Below are positions 1-8,439 of a stretch of DNA of 64,000 bases, piece by piece. Origin of the DNA: Hymenobacter properus (GTDB lineage: Bacteria; Bacteroidota; Bacteroidia; Cytophagales; Hymenobacteraceae); assembly GCF_015694735.1 (NCBI RefSeq), contig NZ_JADQDP010000005.1:124001-188000 (forward strand), in the 5' to 3' direction. The translations under genes and the position numbers were made by a program. The first letter of the stretch is position 1; each line of letters starts with the position of its first letter. The notes under the pieces are model-generated. The model was given only the letters and a program-made list of their open reading frames with translations, made no database searches and was not told the DNA's origin.

Positions 1-80
1 GGACCACCGCCACGGCAAGAAAATCAGGATATGCCCAGGTTAGCAAGTACAAGGGTTAAATGTCAGAAAGGCAGCGCCGG

Positions 81-110
81 CCCAAAGCAACAACACGAAC
101 CGGCTTTGGG
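81..110. other. Hairpin upstream of the tRNA cluster
   Basis: CCCAAAGC (81-88) pairs with GCTTTGGG (103-110) around a 14-nt loop. A T-run occurs only at about 133-139, so this is at best a weak terminator of a gene lying left of the window. The rest of 1-170 shows no gene. Confidence 0.3.
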
Positions 111-171
111 CACGAAACAGGCCCAAAGATAATTTTTTTCGCAGGCGGCATGGCCATTTCAGTTCGGCTAG

Positions 172-179
172 TATATTTG
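172..179 (+). promoter_or_regulatory. -7 promoter box of tRNA cluster
   Basis: TATATTTG matches the Bacteroidota -7 consensus TAnnTTTG and lies 31 nt before the first base of tRNA-Ser, so transcription would start near 184. No clear TTTG -33 element is visible at the usual distance. Confidence 0.55.
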
Positions 180-210
180 CACCCGCTTCGGACGGAAGCG
201 ACAACCAGCC

Positions 211-298
211 GGAGAAGTGGGTGAGTGGCTGAAACCAGTAGTTTGCTAAACTGCCGTAGCTCTAAAGGTTACCGGGGGTTCGAATCCCCCCTTCTCCA
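211..298 (+). tRNA. tRNA-Ser(GCT)
   Basis: The acceptor stem GGAGAAG/CTTCTCC, D arm, anticodon stem GTAGT/ACTGC with loop TTGCTAA (anticodon GCT), long class-II variable arm and T arm GGGGG-TTCGAAT-CCCCC all fold. It reads AGC/AGU serine codons. The discriminator is A298, whereas bacterial serine tRNAs normally carry G73. CCA is encoded at 299-301, unlike the two following tRNAs. A terminator hairpin starts on the last base of CCA. Confidence 0.95.
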
Positions 299-300
299 CC

Positions 301-377
301 AATAATGTTGGGTTGCGAAAGCTTCCGCTTGGGGCTCCACCCAGTAGAATGCTTTCTAAGCCCAACATTATTTTTTT
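301..377 (+). terminator. Long hairpin terminator after tRNA-Ser
   Basis: AATAATGTTGGG (301-312) pairs with CCCAACATTATT (361-372). An inner GAAAGC/GCTTTC stem (317-322, 351-356) extends the hairpin, and a T-run follows to 377. It separates tRNA-Ser from tRNA-Pro, so the latter depends on read-through or its own start. Confidence 0.7.
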
Positions 378-451
378 CGGGGTGTAGCGTAGCCCGGTAT
401 CGCGCCTGCTTTGGGAGCAGGAGGTCGTAGGTTCGAATCCTGCCACCCCGA
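378..451 (+). tRNA. tRNA-Pro(TGG)
   Basis: Acceptor stem CGGGGTG/CACCCCG, anticodon stem CCTGC/GCAGG with loop TTTGGGA (anticodon TGG) and a T arm with TTCGAAT fold as a cloverleaf. The discriminator is A451 and CCA is not encoded. The gene begins directly after the T-run of the preceding terminator. Confidence 0.96.
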
Positions 452-473
452 CATTTTTTCCCGCCCCGTTTTC

Positions 474-547
474 GACCCCGTAGCTCAGCTGGATAGAGCA
501 ACTACCTTCTAAGTAGTCGGTCTTTGGTTCGAATCCAAACGGGGCCA
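474..547 (+). tRNA. tRNA-Arg(TCT)
   Basis: The cloverleaf has anticodon stem ACTAC/GTAGT with loop CTTCTAA (anticodon TCT), reading AGA/AGG, and T arm TTTGG-TTCGAAT-CCAAA. The acceptor stem GACCCCG/CGGGGCC has an A475-C545 mismatch at pair 2-71, which is unusual. CCA is not encoded. It lies 22 nt after tRNA-Pro and is followed by a strong terminator. Confidence 0.94.
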
Positions 548-550
548 CAT

Positions 551-583
551 AAAAGCCCTTCCCTGCTTCAGGGGAGGGCTTTT
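551..583 (+). terminator. Terminator of tRNA cluster
   Basis: AAAAGCCCTTCCCTG and its complement around CTTCAGGGG form a GC-rich hairpin ending in TTTT, 3 nt after tRNA-Arg. The stretch 584-829 holds no gene; TTTTGG (694-699) and TATCTTG (723-729) are a weak promoter candidate for the next gene. Confidence 0.85.
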
Positions 584-829
584 GCATGCCGGGCCCTGAG
601 GCCAACCCCATGTAACTATTCGCGCCGCCCGGCGGTATGCTGAATTGCTGGTTTGGTCGATAAAAGACGCGCTGTCGTCGCTTGCTGGAAGCGTTTTGGT
701 GACAAAAACCGGCCATGGTCCTTATCTTGGCCCCCAAACCATGGTTAGAGTTGCCCGCCTAGCCTCTTAAACAAACTTCTTTTTAACCATTCCCCCTCAA
801 TAACCACCCCTTAAAAACTTTTTTCAACC

Positions 830-2263
830 ATGAAAAAATTCTTACTTTTCCTGGGTTTGCTTGGTGCTGCCGGCACTACTTACGCCCAGACCACCGTCAA
901 CTTGGGTCCGTGGGTACAAGTAAATACGACTAACACGTCTTCGTTTTCTCCCGGCTACCGCGCCGTTCACTTGAGCACTGTTGCGCCGAACGTGGCGTGG
1001 GAAGTGGCCGAAGACCTCACCAACGGCGTAGCCAACTATTTCTTTGTAACCAATAACGCGGCTGGCACCGAATTCTATTTCGATGCCATTTCGGCTACGG
1101 GTGCCAACTCTGCCTACGAAACGGCAAACGTGTCCGGTGTATCGGCCACGACGGCCGTGGTAGCAAAGTACGGCGCGACCGGCGGGGGCGACATCCTGCG
1201 CACTACCAACGGGGGCCTGAGCTGGACCAAAACCACCAACACCGCCACCCAGTTTGTGGCGGCCAACGGCGGCTTCCTCGACTTCGTGCACATGTTTGAT
1301 GCCAACGAAGGCGTGGCCGTGGGCGACCCCACCAATGGCTACTTCGAGATTCTGCGCACCACCAACGGCGGCGTTACCTGGACGCGCATTCCCCAGACTT
1401 CCTCCATCACGCCGTTTGCCGGCGAGGCAGCCCTGGTGCGCTCGTACTTTGCGCTGGGCAACACCATTTGGTTTGGCGGCGCCTCGGGTGCAGCTACCGA
1501 CCAGGAGCGGGTTTATAAATCCACGGACCGCGGCGTGACCTGGACCGTAAGCGCGCCCACGCCCCTCACCGAAACCATCAGCAAGCTCGCTTTCAAGGAC
1601 GCGCTGAACGGCATTGCCTACAACACCAAGGCGGCGGGCGGTGCCCTCACGGCCGTCAACGTAATCCGCACCAGCGACGGCGGCGCCACCTGGCAACCCA
1701 TCACCCCGAACAATACCGCTAACGGTAGCTTCTTCTGGTACGACATCGACGCTGCCAACGGCCGTTACTACAGCGTGGGCCAGCGTTTCCCTTCCACCCA
1801 AACGTCGGCTGACTTTGGTTCTTCCTACAGCACCGATGGTGTGAACTGGACCAACCTGAACAGCAGCCAGGGTTTCTTTGCCATCGACGTAATTCCTTCC
1901 GGCACTAGCAACGCAACTGGCTACGCAGGCGCATCCACCGATGCCAACGGCGTGGGCGGCATTTACAAAGCCGCAACGCTGCTTGCCCAGCGCGACGCTG
2001 TTCTGCAAGGCTCCCTGAGCGTGTTCCCCAACCCCGGCGCCGCTGGCATCTTCAACGTGAACCTGGGCTCGACCCTGAAGGCTGGCGCTCAGCTCACGGT
2101 GGTTGACGCCATGGGCCGCGTGGTGAAGTCGCAAACGCTGAACGCCACGACCGTGGGCTCGAAGAACTTTACCATCGACCTGAGCGGTGAGAAAACCGGC
2201 GTCTACACCCTGCAGCTTCGCGGTGAAGGCGGCATTGCTACCCAAAAGCTGGTGATTAACTAA
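830..2263 (+). CDS. Secreted Asp-box (BNR-like) protein with type IX sorting domain
   Basis: The 477-residue product starts with a Sec signal peptide (MKKFLLFLGLLGAAG..YAQ, about 20 residues). Its body carries five Asp-box or BNR-like motifs of the form S/T-x-D/N-x-G-x-S/T-W (TTNGGLSW, TTNGGVTW, STDRGVTW, TSDGGATW, STDGVNW), typical of sialidase- or Vps10-like beta-propellers. The last 80 residues (LSVFPNPG to GVYTLQLRGEGG..QKLVIN) are a type A sorting domain, so it should be exported by the type IX system and attached to the surface or released. Catalytic residues of sialidases are not recognisable, so the substrate is unknown. It is monocistronic, with a strong terminator behind it. Confidence 0.85.
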   Translation: MKKFLLFLGLLGAAGTTYAQTTVNLGPWVQVNTTNTSSFSPGYRAVHLSTVAPNVAWEVAEDLTNGVANYFFVTNNAAGTEFYFDAISATGANSAYETANVSGVSATTAVVAKYGATGGGDILRTTNGGLSWTKTTNTATQFVAANGGFLDFVHMFDANEGVAVGDPTNGYFEILRTTNGGVTWTRIPQTSSITPFAGEAALVRSYFALGNTIWFGGASGAATDQERVYKSTDRGVTWTVSAPTPLTETISKLAFKDALNGIAYNTKAAGGALTAVNVIRTSDGGATWQPITPNNTANGSFFWYDIDAANGRYYSVGQRFPSTQTSADFGSSYSTDGVNWTNLNSSQGFFAIDVIPSGTSNATGYAGASTDANGVGGIYKAATLLAQRDAVLQGSLSVFPNPGAAGIFNVNLGSTLKAGAQLTVVDAMGRVVKSQTLNATTVGSKNFTIDLSGEKTGVYTLQLRGEGGIATQKLVIN

Positions 2264-2283
2264 TCCGGCTTTTTAGTTTGCTT

Positions 2284-2321
2284 AAAAAGGGCCTTTCCCA
2301 ACCGGGAAAGGCCCTTTTTTT
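2284..2321 (+). terminator. Terminator after Asp-box protein
   Basis: AAAAAGGGCCTTTCCC pairs with GGGAAAGGCCCTTTTTT around AACC, giving a 16-bp stem with a T-run 20 nt after the stop codon. Confidence 0.9.
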
Positions 2322-2424
2322 GTGCATTCCAGCGCTGGCTTTTGCACTTCTTTTTTAGGGCGTGGGAAATGAAAAAATCCGGGGACAAAAACCGCAAAAA
2401 TTCCCGAAAATGGGATTAAATATG

Positions 2425-2432
2425 TACTTTTG
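2425..2432 (+). promoter_or_regulatory. -7 promoter box of gyrB
   Basis: TACTTTTG is a perfect TAnnTTTG match, predicting a start near 2437 and a leader of about 55 nt. No -33 TTTG is visible. Confidence 0.55.
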
Positions 2433-2491
2433 AGTGTTCAGTAACTGGCAGCTTAATCGGCTGTTTTACGACCTGATTTAATCCCGCCCAC

Positions 2492-4486
2492 ATGAGCGAA
2501 ACAACCGCAAAAACCCCGCAGCCGGAATACACCGCTGACAGCATTCAAGTACTCGAAGGACTGGAGGCCGTGCGCAAGCGGCCCAGCATGTACATCGGCG
2601 ACACTGGTCTCAAAGGCCTGCACCACTTGGTGTGGGAGGTGGTCGACAACTCCATCGACGAAGCCCTGGCTGGCCACTGCGACCTGATTAACGTCACCAT
2701 CAACGAAAACAACTCCATCACCGTGCGCGACAACGGTCGCGGCATCCCGGTTGATTTCCACGCCAAGGAAGGCCGCTCGGCCCTTGAGGTGGTGCTGACC
2801 GTGCTGCACGCCGGTGGCAAGTTCGACAAAGGCTCCTACAAAGTGTCGGGTGGCTTGCACGGCGTGGGCGTGAGCTGCGTGAACGCACTCAGCACCGACC
2901 TGAAGGTGACCGTGCGCCGCAAAGGCCACGTGTACCAGCAGGAATACAAGATTGGCTTCCCGCAGTACGACGTGAAGGAAATCGGCGACACCGACGAGCA
3001 CGGCACCGAGGTGCAGTTCCTGCCGGACCCCACCATTTTCGCCGAAACCGAGTACCGCTACGACACCATTGCCGGCCGCCTGCGCGACCTGAGCTACCTG
3101 AACAAGGGCATCCGCATCACCCTCACCGACCGCCGCGAGAAAGTGGAAGGCGGCGAGTTCCGCTACGAGGAGTTTTACTCCGAAGGCGGCCTGCGCGACT
3201 TCGTGCAGTACCTCGACGGCAAGGAGCGGCCCTCGCTGCTGGCCGAGCCCATTTACGTGGAAAGCGAGAAAGGCGGCACGCCCGTGGAGGTGGCCCTGCA
3301 GTACAACACCTCGTACCAGGAAAACGTCTATTCCTACGTCAACAACATCAACACGCACGAGGGCGGCACCCACGTGGCGGGCTTCCGCTCGGCCGTGACG
3401 CGCGTGCTGAAAGGCTACGGCGACAAGAACAAGCACTTCGAGAAGGCCAAGGTGGAAATTACCGGTGACGACTTCCGCGAGGGCCTCACGGCCGTTATCT
3501 CAGTGAAAGTGGCCGAGCCGCAGTTTGAAGGCCAGACCAAAACCAAGCTGGGCAACTCCGAAGTGAGCGGCGCCGTGAACTCGGTGGTGGGCGAAATCCT
3601 GACCGAGTACCTGGACGAGAACCCCAACCAGGCCAACAAAATCATGGAGAAGGTGATTCTGGCCGCCAAGGCCCGCATCGCCGCCCGCAAGGCCAAGGAC
3701 ATGGTGCAGCGTAAGAACGTGCTGGGTTCGAACTCGCTGCCCGGCAAGCTGGCCGACTGCTCCGACTCGGACCCGGAAATCTGCGAGCTGTACCTGGTAG
3801 AAGGTGACTCGGCCGGCGGCACCGCCAAGCAGGGCCGCAACCGCGCGTTCCAAGCTATTCTGCCGTTGCGCGGCAAAATCCTGAACGTGGAGAAGGCCCA
3901 GGAGCACAAAATCCTGGAAAACGAGGAAATCAAGAACATGATTACCGCGTTGGGCGTCACGTTCAACGAGCGTAAGTCCTTGGCGTTTACCACCGACGAG
4001 GAAGGCACCGAAACCGGCCCGCTGAACTTCGACAAGCTGCGCTACCACAAGGTCATCATCATGACCGACGCCGACATCGACGGCTCGCACATTCGCACGC
4101 TGATTCTGACCTTCTTCTTCCGCTACATGCGCGAGTTGGTCGACCGCGGCTATATCTACATCGCCCTGCCGCCGCTCTACCTCGTGAAGCGCGGCAAGGA
4201 GGAGCGCTACTGCTGGACCGAGGAAGAACGTTCGCAGGCGCAGGAGGACCTCGGCCGCGGCAAGCCGGAAACGGTGAACGTGCAGCGCTACAAAGGCTTG
4301 GGCGAGATGAACGCCGAGCAGCTGTGGGAAACCACCATGCAGCCCGCTACCCGCTCGCTCAAGCAAGTGACGGTAGAATCGGCTGCCGAAGCTGACCACC
4401 TGTTCTCGATGCTGATGGGCGACGAGGTGGCCCCGCGCCGCGACTTCATCGAGCGCAACGCCAAGTACGCCAAGCTGGACGTCTAA
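2492..4486 (+). CDS. gyrB: DNA gyrase subunit B
   Basis: The 664-residue product is the ATPase subunit of DNA gyrase, which introduces negative supercoils with GyrA in the cytoplasm. The N-terminal GHKL domain has the ATP-lid and Asp motifs (VRKRPSMYIGDTG, EVVDNSIDEA, DNGRGIPVD, GGLHGVGVSCVNAL). The transducer domain follows. The TOPRIM domain has EGDSAGG and the metal-binding TDADIDGSHIRTL. The C-terminal segment contains QRYKGLGEMN. Length fits the short GyrB type common in Bacteroidota. ParE is the main alternative, but the ending and overall likeness favour GyrB. gyrA is not in the window. Confidence 0.96.
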   Translation: MSETTAKTPQPEYTADSIQVLEGLEAVRKRPSMYIGDTGLKGLHHLVWEVVDNSIDEALAGHCDLINVTINENNSITVRDNGRGIPVDFHAKEGRSALEVVLTVLHAGGKFDKGSYKVSGGLHGVGVSCVNALSTDLKVTVRRKGHVYQQEYKIGFPQYDVKEIGDTDEHGTEVQFLPDPTIFAETEYRYDTIAGRLRDLSYLNKGIRITLTDRREKVEGGEFRYEEFYSEGGLRDFVQYLDGKERPSLLAEPIYVESEKGGTPVEVALQYNTSYQENVYSYVNNINTHEGGTHVAGFRSAVTRVLKGYGDKNKHFEKAKVEITGDDFREGLTAVISVKVAEPQFEGQTKTKLGNSEVSGAVNSVVGEILTEYLDENPNQANKIMEKVILAAKARIAARKAKDMVQRKNVLGSNSLPGKLADCSDSDPEICELYLVEGDSAGGTAKQGRNRAFQAILPLRGKILNVEKAQEHKILENEEIKNMITALGVTFNERKSLAFTTDEEGTETGPLNFDKLRYHKVIIMTDADIDGSHIRTLILTFFFRYMRELVDRGYIYIALPPLYLVKRGKEERYCWTEEERSQAQEDLGRGKPETVNVQRYKGLGEMNAEQLWETTMQPATRSLKQVTVESAAEADHLFSMLMGDEVAPRRDFIERNAKYAKLDV

Positions 4487-4490
4487 AACC

Positions 4491-4528
4491 GCAGATTATG
4501 CGGATTTAACGGATTTCGCAGATTTCGT
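4491..4528. repeat. Iterated-word repeat after gyrB
   Basis: Short related words (GCAGATTATGCGGATTT, AACGGATTTCGCAGATTT) recur head to tail just after the gyrB stop. No opposite arm is visible, so it looks like half of a word-type inverted repeat as seen elsewhere in the window. Confidence 0.4.
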
Positions 4529-4535
4529 GAATGGG

Positions 4536-4568
4536 AAGAGGCAGTCGATTTCGGCTGCCTCTTTTTTT
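4536..4568 (+). terminator. Terminator of gyrB
   Basis: AAGAGGCAG (4536-4544) pairs with CTGCCTCTT around TCGATTTCGG and runs into seven T. It lies inside a possible upstream extension of the next gene, which argues for the ATG at 4591. Confidence 0.88.
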
Positions 4569-4590
4569 GTGGTTGGTTAACTTGATTCTT

Positions 4591-5001
4591 ATGCGACAAC
4601 TGATTTCCTCCGGCGCCCCTTGGGAGCCGATTGTAGGCTACTCCCGTGCCGTGCGCGTGGGCAACGTAGTGGAAGTAGCCGGCACCACGGCGCAGGACGG
4701 TGACGTGATAACGGGCGAAGGCGACGTATACGCTCAAACCAAACGGGCGCTGGAAAAAATAGGGGAGGCCCTGGCAGCGGCCGGGGCCTCATTTGCTGAC
4801 GTGGTGCGGACGCGCATCTTCGTCACCGATATTTCGCAGTGGGAAGCCGTGGGGCGGGCGCATGGCGAAGTGTTCGGAGCAATTCGGCCGGCAGCTTCCA
4901 TGCTGGAAGTAAAGGCGCTGATTGACTCACGGTTATTGGTTGAGATTGAGGCGACTGCTATCATCACCGGAGTGGGTAATGCTCCTTCCACCGGAAATTA
5001 G
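4591..5001 (+). CDS. RidA family protein
   Basis: The 136-residue product belongs to the RidA/YjgF/UK114 family of trimeric cytosolic proteins. Characterised members hydrolyse reactive enamine or imine intermediates formed by PLP enzymes. Family features include the start RQLISSGAPWEPIVGYSRAV, the strand VAGTTAQDG, the helix TKRALEKIGEALAAAGASFADVV and the stretch RTRIFVTDISQWEAV. The usual C-terminal arginine motif is replaced by VEIEATAI, so it belongs to an RidA side group rather than the archetype. I chose ATG 4591 because an upstream in-frame start would lie within the gyrB terminator. Confidence 0.85.
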   Translation: MRQLISSGAPWEPIVGYSRAVRVGNVVEVAGTTAQDGDVITGEGDVYAQTKRALEKIGEALAAAGASFADVVRTRIFVTDISQWEAVGRAHGEVFGAIRPAASMLEVKALIDSRLLVEIEATAIITGVGNAPSTGN

Positions 5002-5035
5002 CATTCGCTGAAATGCGGAAATCGTTGGTCTGCCC

Positions 5036-5043
5036 TAATTTTG
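5036..5043 (+). promoter_or_regulatory. -7 promoter box of the phytochrome operon
   Basis: TAATTTTG is a perfect TAnnTTTG match. It predicts a start near 5048 and a leader of about 38 nt to ATG 5086. This argues against the in-frame TTG at 5041 as start codon. Confidence 0.6.
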
Positions 5044-5085
5044 GTAGTTCCACGCGTCTGGTTATTCGGCGCCCGTTCCTTCCTG

Positions 5086-5682
5086 ATGCCCACAGTTCCT
5101 CACCCGCCCGAAGCGCCGGCAGCGCCCACTATCCTGGCTCGGCTGCGCGCCGAAACCCGCCCGTACCACGATGCCCTCGAGGCTGGGCCTTTCAATGAAG
5201 CGCTGCGGGCAGGCGCCCCCACTACGGCTGGCACGGTGCAGTTTCTGGAGCGAATGTTTGGTTTTTTGGAGCCGTATGAAACGGCCCTGCGCCAGCACGA
5301 AGCGGAATTTGGCCCGGCCTGGGAATTGCCGAAGCGCTACCGGGCGCACCTGATTCTGGAGGACTTGCAGCGGCCGGCCGCGGACCCTGGCCTACCGCTA
5401 TGCCCGGCCATGCCGCTGCTACACACCTTGCCGCAGTTGCTGGGGGCCATGTACGTGCTGGAAGGCTCGACACTGGGTGGGCAAGTCATCACCAAGCAGC
5501 TGGAAAAGGCAGGTATTCCACAGCGGCGCTATTTTGCAGGCTACGGCGAGCGAACCGGACCGATGTGGAAAGCGTTCGGCCAGCTGCTGACCGAAACCGC
5601 CACTCCGGCTACGGCCGATGAAATCGTGGCTTCGGCCGCCCGTACTTTTCAATGCCTTGCTGCGTGGATAAACAAACCTTGA
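5086..5682 (+). CDS. bphO: Biliverdin-producing heme oxygenase
   Basis: The 198-residue product is a bacterial heme oxygenase-like protein that opens heme to biliverdin IX-alpha, the chromophore of bacteriophytochromes. The region LARLRAETRPYHDALEAG holds the proximal heme-ligand histidine (the H of YHDAL). The distal helix appears as LGAMYVLEGSTLGGQVI, with the conserved YVLEGS..LGG pattern. Its end overlaps the phytochrome gene by 31 nt, so the two are translationally coupled and chromophore and apoprotein are made together. The start is ATG 5086, downstream of a good -7 box. Function is inferred from family and context. Confidence 0.88.
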   Translation: MPTVPHPPEAPAAPTILARLRAETRPYHDALEAGPFNEALRAGAPTTAGTVQFLERMFGFLEPYETALRQHEAEFGPAWELPKRYRAHLILEDLQRPAADPGLPLCPAMPLLHTLPQLLGAMYVLEGSTLGGQVITKQLEKAGIPQRRYFAGYGERTGPMWKAFGQLLTETATPATADEIVASAARTFQCLAAWINKP

Positions 5683-7979
5683 GCTATACCGACGAAAGCC
5701 TGCTGGGCAAAACCATCACCCTCAACAACTGCGACCGGGAGCCCATTCATATCCCGGGCGCTATCCAGCCCTACGGTTTTCTGCTGTGCCTCGATGAGTA
5801 CACGCAGCGCATCGTGCAGGCCAGCGCCAACACCGAAACATACCTCGGCCAGCCGGCCGAAAGCCTGATAGGTGGTGGCCTCGACCGGGTGCTGGCTCCC
5901 GACCAGCAAGCCAAAGTAGAAGCGCTGCTCGGCTCGCTTGGCACGGCCCCGCAACTGCTGGGCGTGCGCCTCGACCCGGTGGCCGGGCGGCCGTACTTCA
6001 AAATCATCATGCACCGCTACGACGGGGTACTGTGGCTGGAATTTGAACCGGTAGACCATCTTGAAGGAGCGCCGCTCGACCTGCCGTTTCTGAATGCGGC
6101 CCTGGGCCAGATGCTGGCCGCGGGCTCGGTGCTTGAGTTTTGCCAGCATACCGTAGACCAAGTGCGGGCTCTTACCGGCTTCGACCGGGTGGCCATCTAC
6201 CGCTTCGCGGCTGATGAAAGCGGCGAAGTCATTGCCGAAGCCAAGCGCGACGACCTCGACCCCTGGCTGGGCATCCATTACCCGGCCACCGACATTCCGC
6301 AACAGGCGCGGGCCATGTACCTCAAAAACTGGCTGCGCTTCATACCGGACGCCGGCTACGCCCCGGTGCCGCTGGTGCCGGTGCGCAACCCCGTGTCGAG
6401 CCGCCCGCCCGACATGACCTACGCCGTGCTGCGGAGCGTGTCGCCAATTCACCTGGAGTATTTGCGCAACATGGGCTCGGCGGCGACGATGACCATCTCG
6501 CTTATTCAGAACGGCAAGCTGTGGGGCATGGTGACCTGCCACCACCTCTCGCCCCGTCTGGTGAGCTACGAGCTGCGCGACTTGTGCCAGTTTATTGGCA
6601 AGACGTTTTCGGCCCTGCTGGCCAGCAAGGAGCAGCTCGATAATACGGAGTACCAGCTGCGCATCACCGAGCGGCAGAGCGAGCTGTTTGAGCACGTCAC
6701 GGTGTCGGGCCAGAATAACTTTGTGGACGGCTTGTGCCGCTATACTCCCACGCTCCAGGACGTGTTCGACTGCGGCGGGGCGGCCGTGTGCTTCAACGAC
6801 GAAATCGTGACGCTGGGCACCACGCCCACGCCCGACCAAATTCGAGACCTACTGGTTTGGCTGCAGGTTCATGTCCCGGAGGAAGTATTTTCGACTTCGT
6901 CTTACGCCGCGCTCAACCCGGCTGGATTGGCCATACGGGCCTCGGCCAGCGGCATCATTGCCGCTTCGCTGGCCGATGCGCCCGGCAACTACCTGCTGTG
7001 GTTCCGGCCCGAGCAGGTGCGGACGGTGACCTGGGCCGGCCAGCACGAAAAAAACCAGACCCTGGTCGACGGGCAGGTTTTTCTATCGCCCCGGCAGTCG
7101 TTTGAGGCCTGGAAGCAGCTGGTGGAAAACACCGCGGCCCCGTGGCGGCCCGTGGAGCTGGAAGCGGCCAAGGAAATCCGATTGCGCATCTCCGATATCC
7201 GCCTCAAGGTGTTCAACGAGCTGCAGTCGCGGGCCCGAAGCCTGACCCGTCTCAACGCCGAGCTGGCCCGCAGCAACGACGACCTCGACTCGTTTGCCTA
7301 CGTGGCCTCGCACGACCTCAAGGAGCCCCTGCGCGGCATTCACAACTATTCGCTTTTCCTGCTCGAAGACTACGCCGACAAGCTCGACGAAGAAGGCGTG
7401 CACCGGCTGCAAACCCTGGTGCGCCTGAGCCAGCGCATGGAAAGCCTGATTGAGTCGTTGCTGCAGCTCTCGCGCGTGGGCCGGGCCGAGTTGGAGCTCG
7501 AAGAAGTGAACCTGAACGAAGTGCTGGAAGAAGTGAGCGAGCTGCTGCAACTGCGCTTCGAAGAAACCCAGACGCAGCTCATTGTGCGGCACAAGCTGCC
7601 CACCATCATGGCCGACCGCATTCGGATGCAGGAGGTATTCAGCAACCTGTTGTCGAACGCCATGAAGTACAACGACCGGCCGGAAAAGGTCATTCGGGTG
7701 GGGGAAGCAGCCATTGAGCTTTTTCCCGCGATAAATCGCGACGAATTGTACGTATTTTACGTACAAGATAACGGCATCGGGATTGACCCGCGCCACCAGA
7801 CGAACATCTTCAAGCTATTTAAGCGCCTGCACACCCCCGACAAATACGGGGGAGGTACCGGAGCAGGCCTGGCCATCGTTAAAAAGATGGTTGAAAAACA
7901 TGGCGGCCTCTTGTGGGTTGATTCACAACCCGGCCAGGGGGCAACGTTTTACTTCACTATTCCTAAAATCAGCCGGTAA
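5652..7979 (+). CDS. bphP: Bacteriophytochrome histidine kinase
   Basis: The 775-residue product is a red/far-red photoreceptor kinase. The biliverdin-attaching cysteine is Cys27 in NNCDREPIHIPGAIQPYG, the same place as in Deinococcus BphP. PAS (about 20-125), GAF (about 140-310) and PHY (about 325-510) domains follow. The GAF domain has the PASDIP-type motif HYPATDIPQQARAMY. The PHY tongue has WAG and PRQSF. The HisKA phosphoacceptor is His554 in YVASHDLKEPLR, and the HATPase domain has NLLSNAMKY, DNGIGI and GGTGAGLAIVKK. It overlaps bphO by 31 nt and is followed after 2 nt by a response regulator. Confidence 0.95.
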   Translation: MPCCVDKQTLSYTDESLLGKTITLNNCDREPIHIPGAIQPYGFLLCLDEYTQRIVQASANTETYLGQPAESLIGGGLDRVLAPDQQAKVEALLGSLGTAPQLLGVRLDPVAGRPYFKIIMHRYDGVLWLEFEPVDHLEGAPLDLPFLNAALGQMLAAGSVLEFCQHTVDQVRALTGFDRVAIYRFAADESGEVIAEAKRDDLDPWLGIHYPATDIPQQARAMYLKNWLRFIPDAGYAPVPLVPVRNPVSSRPPDMTYAVLRSVSPIHLEYLRNMGSAATMTISLIQNGKLWGMVTCHHLSPRLVSYELRDLCQFIGKTFSALLASKEQLDNTEYQLRITERQSELFEHVTVSGQNNFVDGLCRYTPTLQDVFDCGGAAVCFNDEIVTLGTTPTPDQIRDLLVWLQVHVPEEVFSTSSYAALNPAGLAIRASASGIIAASLADAPGNYLLWFRPEQVRTVTWAGQHEKNQTLVDGQVFLSPRQSFEAWKQLVENTAAPWRPVELEAAKEIRLRISDIRLKVFNELQSRARSLTRLNAELARSNDDLDSFAYVASHDLKEPLRGIHNYSLFLLEDYADKLDEEGVHRLQTLVRLSQRMESLIESLLQLSRVGRAELELEEVNLNEVLEEVSELLQLRFEETQTQLIVRHKLPTIMADRIRMQEVFSNLLSNAMKYNDRPEKVIRVGEAAIELFPAINRDELYVFYVQDNGIGIDPRHQTNIFKLFKRLHTPDKYGGGTGAGLAIVKKMVEKHGGLLWVDSQPGQGATFYFTIPKISR

Positions 7980-7981
7980 TC

Positions 7982-8428
7982 GTGCTTTTATCGCCTCTTA
8001 AACCCATTCTTGTCGTAGAGGACAGCGCCGAAGACTTCATGGCCCTGAGCCGTGTGTTTCGGAAGCACGCCCTGCAAAACCCGGTGCTGCGCTGCGAAGA
8101 CGGCGACCAGGCCCTGGCTTACCTGCAGGGCTACGGCAAAGCTTCCGGCTGGCCCCAAACGCTGCCGGCCTTCGTGCTGCTTGACCTGAACATGCCCGGC
8201 ACCGACGGGCGCGCCGTGCTCGAAATCATGAAGCGGGACCCCAAGCTGCAGTCCATTCCTGTCGTCGTGTTCAGCACCTCGACCAGCGCCGGCGACATTG
8301 CCGACTGCTACCAAATGGGCGCCAATAGCTACCTTGCCAAACCCATCGAGTACGCAGCGCTGGAGGAGAAAGTCCGCCACGCCATTCAGTACTGGCTGGA
8401 AACCTCGGAACTGCCGAAGGCATTGTAG
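7982..8428 (+). CDS. Single-domain response regulator (Rcp1-like)
   Basis: The 148-residue product is a stand-alone receiver domain of the kind paired with phytochrome kinases (Rcp1-like). Acidic residues lie in VVEDSAED, the phosphorylatable residue is Asp68 in LLDLNMPGTDG, Ser/Thr is in VVVFSTS, and the Lys is in YLAKPIEY. It has no output domain, so it probably passes phosphate on or acts by protein contact. The only suitable start is GTG 7982, 2 nt after the bphP stop, which implies coupled translation. The cognate kinase is most likely BphP. Confidence 0.9.
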   Translation: MLLSPLKPILVVEDSAEDFMALSRVFRKHALQNPVLRCEDGDQALAYLQGYGKASGWPQTLPAFVLLDLNMPGTDGRAVLEIMKRDPKLQSIPVVVFSTSTSAGDIADCYQMGANSYLAKPIEYAALEEKVRHAIQYWLETSELPKAL

Positions 8429-8439
8429 GAGCAGGGCAC

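Noticed and set aside
246..737. Minus-strand frames across the tRNA cluster
   Set aside because: They run through three complete tRNA genes and their terminators, including repeated FEPTT/FEPP-like peptides produced by the T-arm sequence GGTTCGAATCC.
842..2245. Antisense frame of 467 residues opposite the Asp-box protein gene
   Set aside because: The plus-strand product has signal peptide, Asp-box motifs and sorting domain; the antisense frame has none of these.
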